Source: Bacillaceae bacterium (GTDB lineage Bacteria > Bacillota > Bacilli > Bacillales > Alkalibacillaceae). From it: a stretch of 64,000 nt of DNA. Position 1 is the first letter of the stretch. Each line of letters begins with the position of its first letter. Location of the stretch: NCBI GenBank assembly GCA_017656265.1, contig JACDOD010000003.1:1-64000 (forward strand). Reading direction: 5' to 3'. The position numbers and the translations under genes were made by a program. A model generated the notes under the pieces. The model worked only from the letters and a program-made list of their open reading frames with translations. It had not been told where the DNA came from and ran no database searches. This document shows, piece after piece, positions 27,281 through 35,731 of the stretch.

Positions 27281-27548
27281 TTTACGCAGTCAACATGCTT
27301 GAGACTACTGGTCGACTAAAACCTGCCACGTCCTGTGGCCAACGTCGACACTAGCACGTCCTGTGCGTCGCGGGAACGGCACGATCCGAAAATCTCGCAG
27401 TGAAAAGAATGAGCCGGTGAGGAAACCTTAGGCCGTATCTGCAGGAAGTGAAGCTTATTGACGAATGATAAAACTATCCGAACTCATTCACTTGACGATT
27501 GAATGTAGTTCGGATAGTTCATTACCATTTCAGTTTTGTCCCAGCCTT
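27281..27548 (+). repeat. Long intergenic repeat, copy B
   Basis: It has the same blocks as copy A: TTTACGCAGTCAACATG, GAGGAAACCTTAGGC, the hairpin CTATCCGAACTCATTCA...TTCGGATAG (27474-27517) and CAGTTTTGTCCCAG. It carries an extra insert, absent from copy A, with two CACGTCCTGTG boxes (about 27329 and 27355), a GCCAC/GTGGC hairpin, and GGGAACGGCACGA-type sequence that recurs inverted in copy C. It lies between the convergent protease and germination genes. Confidence 0.75.
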
Positions 27549-27560
27549 CATATTTTTTGT

Positions 27561-28715
27561 TTATTGAAGCAATAATTTTTCTGAACCTGCATGCTCGATG
27601 TGTACGATAACTGAAATAGAGGAGAGAGATTCTTCAGTTAAAGTTAATCCCCCTTCCTCAGACAGCTGTTTCCATTTTTTAGGGTTATCTTTGTATAAAA
27701 TATGTGAGAAACTAAAGATGTCAGATTTGATTTTTAATCCTTCCAGATAGGTCGTTTCAATTTGCTTTTTAACCTTCTCCTCAATCTGTTTCTGAAGGAC
27801 GTTCTTCGTTTCTTCTTCTATCAGTTCAATAATATATCCGTCTACCCTTACCTGGATATCAAATGTTGGTATACCGTTATTCCACTTAGGTAAGATCTTT
27901 GAATTAGCCTTTGTCGCAATAAACGTAGCTACAGCTTCACCTTCATGGTGAACAATCACAGGAGTTCTAACGTTTACCCCCTGTATCCAGCGAATCCCAA
28001 GGAGTTGATTTTCTAATAAGATGCCTTTAAACTGTTTGTTTTCTAAAACGGCAACATCATTAAAAAGGAGGTTCTCAACCTGGCCCTCAAGGTTTTTCCA
28101 TCTATTATTCCCGAAACGAATAACAGGGAAGAGGGTTGTTTTTCCAGGTTCATTTATAGATGCAATAAATCGGTTCATCCGGACCGGTCTGATTAAAATA
28201 CTTTGTTCGTAGCTCTCCCATGGTTCTCCTAAAAAAGAAAAGATAGCATTCGGTTCAATAATCGGCTTAATGGTCAACAGCTGATCAAGAGGCATATCCG
28301 TTGCATAAATCCATAGTGTGGGACGGGTCTGGTGAAAACGGTTAAATTTATCGAGTACGTTAATAAAATTTTTTTTCAGTACCTGTTGACTGAAAATAAT
28401 GCTGGATAAGTGGCCCCAAAAAATTTTCCGCTGTGTAGCCGGATATAGATCATGGATCGCTTCTGTCAGCGTTTCCCCTTTTCCTGCCACAACAGCCAGT
28501 GCCGAGGGATTTTCATTGCTTCCTCCTCCGCCCTGTCCGGTTGAGCCTGTAAAATTCACCATTTGGGCATAAACGATATATTTCCCATCTTGAAAATCTA
28601 CTCCGACTGTGTGAGCGTAATAAATATGTTCAATGGAAGTGGCATTCCAGCAGGCTGATAAGAATAACATGGGTATAACTGACAGGGAGATTTTAAGGAT
28701 GTTAAGGCGTCTCAC
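27561..28715 (-). CDS. Ger(x)C-family germinant receptor lipoprotein (C subunit)
   Basis: The 384-residue lipoprotein (lipobox LSACWN, Cys at 22) has the N-terminal Ger(x)C domain with IEHIYYAHTVGVDFQDGKY, and the C-terminal GerAC domain that ends near residue 375. C subunits are anchored on the outer face of the spore inner membrane and work with the A and B subunits in sensing germinants. The GTG start overlaps the stop of the A-subunit gene by four bases (GTGA) and is preceded by AGGAGG. It is the last gene of the three-gene operon. Confidence 0.93.
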   Translation of the reverse strand: MRRLNILKISLSVIPMLFLSACWNATSIEHIYYAHTVGVDFQDGKYIVYAQMVNFTGSTGQGGGGSNENPSALAVVAGKGETLTEAIHDLYPATQRKIFWGHLSSIIFSQQVLKKNFINVLDKFNRFHQTRPTLWIYATDMPLDQLLTIKPIIEPNAIFSFLGEPWESYEQSILIRPVRMNRFIASINEPGKTTLFPVIRFGNNRWKNLEGQVENLLFNDVAVLENKQFKGILLENQLLGIRWIQGVNVRTPVIVHHEGEAVATFIATKANSKILPKWNNGIPTFDIQVRVDGYIIELIEEETKNVLQKQIEEKVKKQIETTYLEGLKIKSDIFSFSHILYKDNPKKWKQLSEEGGLTLTEESLSSISVIVHIEHAGSEKLLLQ

Positions 28716-30232
28716 TGATTATCCTCCTGTTTGTCCTGATCCTGAGTATGCAAAATTTCCGGACGTTTTTTATCGGCTTTAAGCGGTTTGCGAAAAATGG
28801 CATCTGTTAAATCTGATAAACGGTAAGGTGCGAGTGGTGCCAGATATGGAATTCCAAAAGAACGGAGATTTGCTACATAAGCCAGAATCATGTAAAAAGC
28901 GATTAACAGACCAAACAGTCCGAGGAAACTGGACAACAGCAGCACCCCTAAACGCAAAATACTGATTACGCCTTCCAGGGATTGATTGGTAAGGGCAAAA
29001 GTTGCTACTAACGAGGTAGCGATAACCACAACCATCGCCGGTGTCGTAAAACCTGCCCGAATAGCGGATTCACCAATAATGATTCCCCCTACCACACCTA
29101 ATACCTGCCCGACTGGACCGGGCAATCTCAGGCCAGCTTCCCGAAATAACTCAAATGCAAGAACCATGAGAAGGGCTGAAATCGGCAGAGGAAACGGCAC
29201 GCCCTGTCTGGATTCGGCAATGCCCGATAATAGAATAAAGGGAACTTGCTCCGGATGATAAGTGACCATTGCAACCCAGAGCCCGGGCAAAAACGTAGCA
29301 GCAGTGATTCCGAATATCCGAAACACTCTACCCAATGAAGAATAAATATAAATCGTGTCCTGGTCTTCGGGTGACTTCATAATTTTGATCAGATTAACCG
29401 GGGCAATAAGAGCTGTCGGGGTCCCATCGATGATGATCGCGAAGTGTCCCTTAATTAATACATCCGCAACATAATCAGGTCTTCCGGTATATTTGAACAT
29501 AGGAAATAGCCGTAATGGTGTTTCGACCAGCAGCTCTTCTATTTGATTAGAGCTCGTAATTGCGTCAATTTTAATAGTAGAAATTTTTTCCCGTATATGA
29601 TCAATCATATCTTTTCGGGCAATATCTTCTATATATAATAACCCAACTCTCGTTTTAGTCCGGTCCCCTATCACAAATTGCTCGTACCGAAACGAATTGG
29701 TCCGAAGCCGCTTCCGGACCAGGGCGACATTTACTTCAATTTCTTCAATAAACCCATCCCTTGGCCCTCTAATGGATATTTCAGTGTTTGGTTCTTCCGG
29801 ATTCCTCTGGGGCTGTTTGGAAAGGTTAATGGAGTATGCGGTATTAAGGTCAGGAATAAAAAATAAAAGTTCGCCGTCAAAAACCTTAGGGATGATTTGA
29901 TCTAAATCTTTTTCGATTCGAAGCGATGAAATATGCAAATAGTCGAGCAGTGCGTGTTCATCAAATCGTCTGTCAGATATTTTCTCAAAAAAAAGTTCTA
30001 AACGGGGAATCACCTTTTCATTTAATTTTTCGACATCACTCATTCCTTCATTATAAAAAAATATCACGTTAACCGGTTTTTTTTCAGTACGTTCAAAGTC
30101 CATTTCAAAACTCTTGATATCCTGACAATTTTCAAAAACATATTCAAGTTGTTCTTTTGTTATAATATCCGGTTTATTTTTTTCAGGTGTGGCTGATTTT
30201 TTTTCTTTTTTTGAGGTCTTCCATTTTCTCAC
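28712..30232 (-). CDS. GerA-family germinant receptor A subunit
   Basis: The 506-residue protein has a large soluble N-terminal domain (about 20-270), about five membrane segments (about 285-450), the conserved PFPLPISALLMVLAFELFRE and GGIIIGESAIRAGFT around the membrane part, and a charged C-tail. A subunits assemble as oligomeric, ligand-gated channels in the spore inner membrane and respond to amino acids or sugars. It starts at GTG 30232 after AGGGGG. It is the second gene of a B-A-C operon, so the order differs from the classic A-B-C. Confidence 0.94.
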   Translation of the reverse strand: MRKWKTSKKEKKSATPEKNKPDIITKEQLEYVFENCQDIKSFEMDFERTEKKPVNVIFFYNEGMSDVEKLNEKVIPRLELFFEKISDRRFDEHALLDYLHISSLRIEKDLDQIIPKVFDGELLFFIPDLNTAYSINLSKQPQRNPEEPNTEISIRGPRDGFIEEIEVNVALVRKRLRTNSFRYEQFVIGDRTKTRVGLLYIEDIARKDMIDHIREKISTIKIDAITSSNQIEELLVETPLRLFPMFKYTGRPDYVADVLIKGHFAIIIDGTPTALIAPVNLIKIMKSPEDQDTIYIYSSLGRVFRIFGITAATFLPGLWVAMVTYHPEQVPFILLSGIAESRQGVPFPLPISALLMVLAFELFREAGLRLPGPVGQVLGVVGGIIIGESAIRAGFTTPAMVVVIATSLVATFALTNQSLEGVISILRLGVLLLSSFLGLFGLLIAFYMILAYVANLRSFGIPYLAPLAPYRLSDLTDAIFRKPLKADKKRPEILHTQDQDKQEDNQ

Positions 30233-30234
30233 GT

Positions 30235-31323
30235 TTATGTACCCCCTTTCCTGTTTGCGATGGCTGTCAACAAGACAAAAATTACAGACAATGTGATGAT
30301 CAGAATTAAACTTGCCGGAAGATAAAATCCAGTGAGAAAATACAGGAATTCGATATCACTAAAAGGGAAGGTTAGGATAATTAAGGACAGCAGTGCAAAT
30401 CCCCCTAAAATCAGTTCCCTTCTTTTTCCCTGGGGAATATCAAATAAATCCCCGAGAACGTACAGGGCAAGGGAAATTCGGATAAATGCACCGGATAGCC
30501 ACTGATAGATCGAAAAGAAGTCAACGTGTTCGACGAAGCGCCCTAAGTTGACCAATCGCCATTGCTGAAAAGCGGGAAACCTCTGCTTTGTCATTTCTTC
30601 TGCCCCAAATGTCGCAATGCCTCCTGTCGTAGGTCCCAGTGTTAAACCGGCCAAAATAATCAGTACAATTACAAAAAAACGGAACTTTATTTTTCCTTTA
30701 ATCCTGTGCTGAATCAAGATAATTAAAAATATTTCAGCCATACCGGCTGCAGAAAACATCATTCCTTCGATGACCGGTTTAAATCCATCAGCCAGTATCG
30801 GAGTTAATAATGAGTAATCCTTCATTTTCATATTGGAATAGGAAACAAAAAATCCTAGAACGATAATGATAGGAAGCAGTATGGCGTTGGCGATGGCAAT
30901 CGTACGGATACTCGTTTTTCCGATATACCAGCATATGAATAAAAACAACGCATAAAGAATAAATGGCGGTGTCCGGTTTAAATAAGTGATATGGGTCCAG
31001 TCGATCAGATCCTTTGCGGTAATGATAACCATTGACAAAAGATACACGGTAATCAGAAATGCAAAACTATAAGCGGCAGGTTTCCCAAAATGCTGCTTAA
31101 GCCAGACATAAATATTTTCCTTATTCGTACCTTTGATTACGTATAAGATAGCTGCAGACCACAGGAACAGTAACCCCATGGTAAATAACACCGCTATCCA
31201 GGCGTCACGCCCTGAAGCAGAAAGGAGTGCAGGGATGATGGTGACATGGTTAACCAGTCCAATGGATGTGAAAAATAATAAGGCTACATTGAATACATTA
31301 ATCTTTTCGAACTTTTCCTGCAT
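30235..31323 (-). CDS. GerB-family germinant receptor permease (B subunit)
   Basis: This 362-residue membrane protein has ten hydrophobic segments of the APC-like spore germination permease family (GerAB), the subunit that binds the germinant. I choose the ATG at 31323 (MQEKFEKINVFNVALLF), because AGGTG stands 7 bases before it and the length then equals GerAB. A start 51 bases further upstream would add a polar segment. It begins the operon. A sigma-G promoter is expected upstream but I could not identify one with confidence. Confidence 0.92.
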   Translation of the reverse strand: MQEKFEKINVFNVALLFFTSIGLVNHVTIIPALLSASGRDAWIAVLFTMGLLFLWSAAILYVIKGTNKENIYVWLKQHFGKPAAYSFAFLITVYLLSMVIITAKDLIDWTHITYLNRTPPFILYALFLFICWYIGKTSIRTIAIANAILLPIIIVLGFFVSYSNMKMKDYSLLTPILADGFKPVIEGMMFSAAGMAEIFLIILIQHRIKGKIKFRFFVIVLIILAGLTLGPTTGGIATFGAEEMTKQRFPAFQQWRLVNLGRFVEHVDFFSIYQWLSGAFIRISLALYVLGDLFDIPQGKRRELILGGFALLSLIILTFPFSDIEFLYFLTGFYLPASLILIITLSVIFVLLTAIANRKGGT

Positions 31324-31580
31324 GTGAAAACACCTGCCATTTTTATTATTTGCATAATCTGAGTTATTACTCATGTTTTCTCATTTCATGTTCTTTCAAC
31401 CATAAAATTGAAATTTTTTAGTAATCGAGGCTTTAGGCAGTAAAGGATAAGATTTGGTAATGGGGAATGAAAAGTGCCAGGTGAGGATATGAGGAAGTTA
31501 TGATCAGAACTTTTTAAAAGGGCCAATATTGATTAGATTAAGAGAAACAGGAAGATGCTATGAAATAAAGAAAAACATAA

Positions 31581-31604
31581 AAAAGAGGGGAAAGCCCCCT
31601 CTTT
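31581..31604 (-). terminator. Terminator of the LysE-type gene
   Basis: On the minus strand the stem AAAGAGGGG / CCCCTCTTT is followed by TTT, 5 bases after the stop codon of the exporter gene. Confidence 0.82.
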
Positions 31605-31608
31605 AGGT

Positions 31609-32244
31609 TTAGTGCGAATTTTTCATAAATAAAAACTGGATGCCAATAGCTAAAAATAATATCCCTTTGACTTTGCTGATGGTTCTATGAAACAGCGGGT
31701 GCATCAGCCATTTTTCAGCGAGCAAACCTGCAAAGACGGCGATTAAAGTAAAAATGGCAATGGCCTGAACCATAAAAATGAGACCAAGAGCAATCATCTG
31801 AAGTTCAATTTGCCCCTTTTCTACGTTTATAAACTGGGGAAGGAAAGCTAAGAAGAATAAGCCAACTTTCGGATTAACTACATTCATAATAAATCCTTTT
31901 TTAAACAGGAAAGGCAGGGGAAGTCGATCCACTTTTTGTGTCTTTACCGATTCTCTACTTTCCCGGAATGCCTGCCAGGCCAGATAGATTAAATAACCAG
32001 CACCTACCCATTTGATCAGTTGAAACGCAAATGCGGACTGATACAAAATGGCCGATAGCCCTAGAGCAGCTGCCATGGTATGAACGGTTATACCGGAGCA
32101 TAATCCCAGAGCGGTAATAACACCTGCTTTTTTGCCATGGGACATGCTTTGCATCAGCACGAACAGGTTGTCAGGTCCAGGTGCAATGGTTAACAAAATG
32201 GAGGCTCCTATAAAAGATACAATAGCTGTTATATCCATCATCAT
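31609..32244 (-). CDS. LysE/RhtB-family amino-acid exporter
   Basis: The roughly 211-residue protein has six membrane segments and the LysE-family N-terminal signature TIAPGPDNLFVLMQSMSHGKK, here split as APGPDNLF at about 23 and the following G-K-K loop, plus NVVNPKVGLFFLAFLPQF (about 120). The family exports amino acids or related metabolites. The substrate cannot be read from the sequence. The start is one of four consecutive codons (GTG ATG ATG ATG) with a weak site. I took the first ATG. Confidence 0.88.
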   Translation of the reverse strand: MMMDITAIVSFIGASILLTIAPGPDNLFVLMQSMSHGKKAGVITALGLCSGITVHTMAAALGLSAILYQSAFAFQLIKWVGAGYLIYLAWQAFRESRESVKTQKVDRLPLPFLFKKGFIMNVVNPKVGLFFLAFLPQFINVEKGQIELQMIALGLIFMVQAIAIFTLIAVFAGLLAEKWLMHPLFHRTISKVKGILFLAIGIQFLFMKNSH

Positions 32245-32316
32245 CACCGTACTTCTTATTATGGTTGCCAGAAAGTGCCTGTTTGATTTCTTAGCTTTTC
32301 CAGGGAAGGGGGGGCA

Positions 32317-32724
32317 TCAGTAAAAGTATCTTCTCCGTTTATTGTATTTGTTGCGAATCCAGAGGAATAGCAGCTTTAGTACGATATATGTTGTGAAAAA
32401 AGCAGTAAAACCAGCTACTCCCATTACTGCATCATGAAATTCCATTTGTCCGCGACCTGTTACCTTCTGCTGTATTTCTACTGCGAAAACAAAAACAAGC
32501 ACCAAGGTTAAAGAATAGATGAACGATACCGCAGTAATACTCCATTTTGCCAGGTAACGGAAGACAAAATCTACCACGATAAACCCCATAAGGCCAATTA
32601 TTCCGATAATCCAAAAATGAAGTTCTTTATCGCTTAAGTCAAAGCCCAGCATGGAAGCAAAACGCACCAAAAGATCATGGAACAAATTCACAATATCAGT
32701 TAAGAGTAAAATAAATTCTCGCAC
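32317..32724 (-). CDS. Small membrane protein of unknown function
   Basis: The 135-residue product starts at a GTG (32724) after CAGGGTGG, has three or four hydrophobic segments (about 35-55, 60-85 and 102-122), and ends in the basic tail RNKYNKRRRYFY, probably cytoplasmic. The frame is open a further 34 codons upstream, but that part lacks a ribosome site. I do not recognise the family. Confidence 0.65.
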   Translation of the reverse strand: MREFILLLTDIVNLFHDLLVRFASMLGFDLSDKELHFWIIGIIGLMGFIVVDFVFRYLAKWSITAVSFIYSLTLVLVFVFAVEIQQKVTGRGQMEFHDAVMGVAGFTAFFTTYIVLKLLFLWIRNKYNKRRRYFY

Positions 32725-32877
32725 TTTTTTTCCACCCTGTTTTTTACTCAGTTTACTGAAAATTGTGTAAAATGTCCATGAGAAAAGGTAAACATAGAAA
32801 CAAGGGACTATTAAAATGTGAGTCATTTTTATTATTTCCCTGTCAATTGAATATTGGAGAATAAGGGAGTTAAAAAG

Positions 32878-33000
32878 GTAATATTATTTGATAAGGTTAC
32901 TAGTGCCCTTGACCCGGGATTAGTCGGAGAGGTGCTCGAGGTCATTAAGGACCTTGCCAGTGAAAGTGATATGACCATAAATTCATATTTGGTACATGCC
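32878..33000 (+). pseudogene. Fragment of an amino-acid ABC transporter ATPase
   Basis: 41 codons read VILFDKVTSALDPGLVGEVL and continue to the place of the H-loop. This is the Walker B/D-loop region of a GlnQ/ArtR-type ATPase, where the intact form is [18 protein letters not shown]. The Walker B Glu-Pro is replaced by Lys-Val, and everything before and after is missing. It is very similar to the same region of the intact ATPase gene at 55342 (about 55830-55930). It is a non-functional remnant. Confidence 0.85.
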
Positions 33001-33024
33001 ACTTGTCGGAGTTTGTCGAAGAAA

Positions 33025-33059
33025 AACCCCTTGCCTGAATGCCATACAGGCAAGGGGTT
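33025..33059. terminator. Strong hairpin downstream of the ATPase fragment
   Basis: The perfect 13-base stem AACCCCTTGCCTG / CAGGCAAGGGGTT closes on a 9-base loop. It may be the surviving terminator of the lost transporter operon. The following sequence is AAACTATTTTT. Confidence 0.75.
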
Positions 33060-33235
33060 AAACTATTTTTCAGGGTTAGCCTTCGATCTCTCAAAAAAGG
33101 ATCGTTTACAGTTGTTTTTCAGATGAAACTTCCTTTAAATTTTGTTATGAGTATTTCATTTATGATTTTTTAAATGTTTGATTTAAAATAATGTGTGCAG
33201 TCAAATGCAGTCAAATATAGAAGGGACAGAAACTT

Positions 33236-33574
33236 ATGGAATATGTCAAAGATCTAAATGAGATCAGTCAAATTATTCAAGAAAAGCCCTTGAGTTTATT
33301 GTATATTTCCCAACCTCAATGCTCGGTTTGTCATTCAGTACTGCCAAAAGTAGAAAAGCTCGCAGAAGAAATACCTCACTTAACAGCCATTCATGCGGAT
33401 GCCAGTCAGACACCCGCATTGGCCGGAGCTTTTATGATTTTTACAGTCCCGGTTGTCATCATTTTTTCATATGGAAAAGAAGTATACCGGCAGGCAAGGT
33501 TTATCCAGATGGATGAATTGGAAAACAAACTTATTCAAATGAAGTCTCTCGCCCAAAAGGATTTGTCAGACTAA
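33236..33574 (+). CDS. Thioredoxin-fold protein
   Basis: The 112-residue cytosolic protein has a CxxC active site in SQPQCSVCHSVLPK (about 25-36) and the cis-Pro region FTVPVVIIF (about 73). The active site is CSVC rather than the CGPC of thioredoxin, as in the YdbP-type small thioredoxin-like proteins. It probably takes part in thiol exchange. The partner is unknown. It is a single gene after a 176-base AT-rich gap. Confidence 0.88.
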   Translation: MEYVKDLNEISQIIQEKPLSLLYISQPQCSVCHSVLPKVEKLAEEIPHLTAIHADASQTPALAGAFMIFTVPVVIIFSYGKEVYRQARFIQMDELENKLIQMKSLAQKDLSD

Positions 33575-33632
33575 TCCAGGAAAAAACACAGGACTCTTCA
33601 CATGAACATTCAAGACGTTTTGGACATGTCAA

Positions 33633-34580
33633 TTACGTTTGCTGTTTTTGAAGGTAATCCAGCAATCCCATGGCGCATACCGCAGTGTCCATTTTGATGA
33701 ATTCATATACCGGGTGATCATCAGGAACTCCCTGGTTATGTAAATGGTTTCGAGCAAGATCAAATAATTTTTCGGCAGCGATTTTATCATCCTGGCCAAT
33801 TTCAAAAACTTCTTTTCCAACTTTTACGAATTCGGGAATCCATTGACGGATTTGTCTATAGACTTCTTTAGGGTTTTCAGATTCAGCAAAATGTCCAAAG
33901 TAGATTTTTTTAACGTTTAAATTCTCAACTAGCTCCAGTGATCGCAGCATATCATCCGGGTTAAACTGGTTTGGTGAAGTGGAAGGAAGATAAAACTGAA
34001 TGCCTTGATCCTGTAAAGCTTCATCATAGCTGACCCCAATGGTATCTCCTGTAAAAATTCCGTTGCTCACTGGATCCAAAATACTGAAGTGATGGTAGCT
34101 GTGACCTGGAGTATCATAAAATGTAAGGGTACAGTTAGCACCGATTGTTAGGGTGTCTTCGTTATCTTTAATGATCACCCGGTCTTCAGGAACAGGCAGT
34201 ACTGGGTCAAACAATCTGTCAAAGTCATCACCATACACCATTTTTGCTCCCTGTATTAAGCGGGACGGATCAATTAAATGTTTTGCCCCCCTTGGATGGA
34301 CAACTATTTTTGCGTTTGGACAATCTTTTAATAGAAGTCCTGCTCCGCCTGCGTGATCCAGATGGATGTGGGTAACGATAATATATTCTAAATCATCATG
34401 GCTCAGGTTCATTTCTTTCAAGCCTTCTAAAATATGAGGTACTGAAATGCTGGGCCCTGTTTCAACAATTGTAAGATTATCCTCCTTAATTACATAAGAT
34501 CCAGTACGGTTCGGCAGTCCCAGATCATACCCGTCAATTAACGTAATTCTTTCATCTAACTTTTTTAATTTTGCTGTCAT
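33633..34580 (-). CDS. Metallo-beta-lactamase-fold hydrolase (second)
   Basis: The 315-residue protein has VTHIHLDHAGG (about 78), HPRGAKH, YDTPGHSYHHFS (about 162) and FTGDTIGV (about 182) as metal motifs, and a long helical C-terminal part. This layout is that of the large MBL-fold hydrolase group in Bacillaceae, with no known substrate. I start at ATG 34580, seven bases after GGGAGG on the minus strand. It is only distantly like the other MBL protein at 19587. Confidence 0.88.
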   Translation of the reverse strand: MTAKLKKLDERITLIDGYDLGLPNRTGSYVIKEDNLTIVETGPSISVPHILEGLKEMNLSHDDLEYIIVTHIHLDHAGGAGLLLKDCPNAKIVVHPRGAKHLIDPSRLIQGAKMVYGDDFDRLFDPVLPVPEDRVIIKDNEDTLTIGANCTLTFYDTPGHSYHHFSILDPVSNGIFTGDTIGVSYDEALQDQGIQFYLPSTSPNQFNPDDMLRSLELVENLNVKKIYFGHFAESENPKEVYRQIRQWIPEFVKVGKEVFEIGQDDKIAAEKLFDLARNHLHNQGVPDDHPVYEFIKMDTAVCAMGLLDYLQKQQT

Positions 34581-34670
34581 CCTCCTACCTCCCAAAAACT
34601 TTTTTAAATTAAGTGTAGATAACCAGCCCCAATCTGTAAAGATACCCTTTTGATCTCCCGCTCGCTAAAT

Positions 34671-34690
34671 GGTGCCTGTCACTTGTCGAA
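34671..34690 (+). repeat. REP copy 1
   Basis: GGTGCCTGTCACTTGTCGAA, followed by AAATCTTGG, 83 bases before the transposase start. It is identical over 20 bases to the copy at 44263 and complementary to those at 35498, 35696 and 35754. Confidence 0.9.
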
Positions 34691-34773
34691 AAATCTTGGT
34701 GAGGGGGTAAAGGAATTTTAATTTCCTGTGTGGAATACATATGTTGAAATTTGCAGAAAGGAGGTGCTGTTGA

Positions 34774-35349
34774 TTGGGGCGAAAGAAACGGATCTGGTGT
34801 CCTGATTATTTTTATCATGTTATTTCAAGGGGCAATCGCCGTGATGCTTTATTTTTGTCTGATCGGGACTTTCGTCAATTCCTCAATATTCTGGAACTGG
34901 TCTCTGAGCAAACTTCATTTAAATTGGCCGCCTATTGTTTAATGACGAACCATTATCATTTGCTTCTGAAAACAAGCACAGTTTCTCTCTCCAGTGTTAT
35001 GCGTCGAATTAACAAGCGATATGCTAGCTACTTCAATAATCATTATCACCTCACGGGCCATGTCTTTGAAGGGCGATTCTTCTCAAGTCAGGTAGCGAAT
35101 TCTATGGATATGGTAAAAGCAAGCCGATATATTCACTTAAACCCGGTTCGTGCCGAGATGGTTGAGAATCCGGAAGACTATCAATGGAGCAGTTTTCGCT
35201 TGTATTTAACCTCAAAAAATTCTCCCCCCTTTCTAACTCTCAGTCCTGTATTAGAATTATTCTCCGGAAATGAATCTATGAAACGCAAATCTTATTGTGA
35301 AATAGTCCAAAATGGGATAGACATTGATGATATTGCTGGAAAACTATAA
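34774..35349 (+). CDS. REP-associated tyrosine transposase (Y1_Tnp)
   Basis: The 191-residue HUH/Y1 transposase starts at TTG 34774 after AAAGGAGGTG. It has YHVISRGNRRDALF (about 13-26), the HUH motif in CLMTNHYHLLLKT (about 54), KRYASYFNNHYHLTGHVFEG (about 80-100), and the catalytic Tyr region ASRYIHLNPVRAEMV (about 116). Such enzymes cut and join single-stranded DNA at palindromic ends. The frame is intact, and the motifs needed for catalysis are present, so it may be active. The family is related to IS200/IS605 TnpA but is usually a single-copy chromosomal gene. Confidence 0.93.
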   Translation: MGRKKRIWCPDYFYHVISRGNRRDALFLSDRDFRQFLNILELVSEQTSFKLAAYCLMTNHYHLLLKTSTVSLSSVMRRINKRYASYFNNHYHLTGHVFEGRFFSSQVANSMDMVKASRYIHLNPVRAEMVENPEDYQWSSFRLYLTSKNSPPFLTLSPVLELFSGNESMKRKSYCEIVQNGIDIDDIAGKL

Positions 35350-35404
35350 TTATAATTGCTTGAAAAATGAGTATTGAAGCATCCTTCATAAATTTTTGGG
35401 AATA

Positions 35405-35449
35405 AAAGCCTTCCTGGTTAATATGGTTTAAACCGGGAAGGCTTTTTAT
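35405..35449 (+). terminator. Terminator after the transposase gene
   Basis: The stem AAAGCCTTCCTGGTT / AACCGGGAAGGCTTTTT closes on a short AT loop, 55 bases after the transposase stop and before REP copy 2. Confidence 0.85.
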
Positions 35450-35497
35450 ATTCTGTAAAACGGATAAATATGGGCGCGTGGTTCAGAAGTGGCAACA

Positions 35498-35516
35498 TTC
35501 GACAAGTGACAGGCAC
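35498..35516 (-). repeat. REP copy 2
   Basis: TTCGACAAGTGACAGGCAC, the inverted partner of REP copy 1, followed by seven T. Confidence 0.9.
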
Positions 35517-35695
35517 TTTTTTTAAGAAAAATGAGAAAAAATACATTTATCCTCATGGTTATGTATAATTATAAATAAATTAGAAAAGTCAGACATAACA
35601 GAAAATTCCTTATAAACATAAAGGGAAATAAGAGATTAATCAGCCCTGAAATGGAAAAGTTTTTATGCCTTAATAATAGATTTGCCAAAATAAAA

Positions 35696-35715
35696 TTCGA
35701 CAAGTGACAGGCACC
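35696..35715 (-). repeat. REP copy 3, at the ribosome site of appD
   Basis: TTCGACAAGTGACAGGCACC ends 16 bases before the appD ATG. The appD Shine-Dalgarno AAAGGGGG begins three bases after it. REP copies 3 and 4 are direct repeats of 20 bases, 58 bases apart. Confidence 0.9.
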
Positions 35716-35731
35716 ACAAAGGGGGATCACG

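Larger units (their letters stand above)
34671..35516 (+). mobile_element. RAYT transposase unit flanked by inverted REP sequences
   Basis: A single transposase gene is bounded by GGTGCCTGTCACTTGTCGAA on the left (34671-34690) and its reverse complement on the right (35498-35516). This is the layout expected of a REP-associated tyrosine transposase locus, in which the enzyme recognises and spreads the short palindromic sequences. At least three further REP copies lie within 10 kb. No target-site duplication could be identified. Confidence 0.8.

Noticed and set aside
31324-31580. Sigma-G promoter for the germination operon
   Set aside because: A TGAGTA-like -35 was seen on the minus strand, but the spacing to a -10-like sequence is too short.
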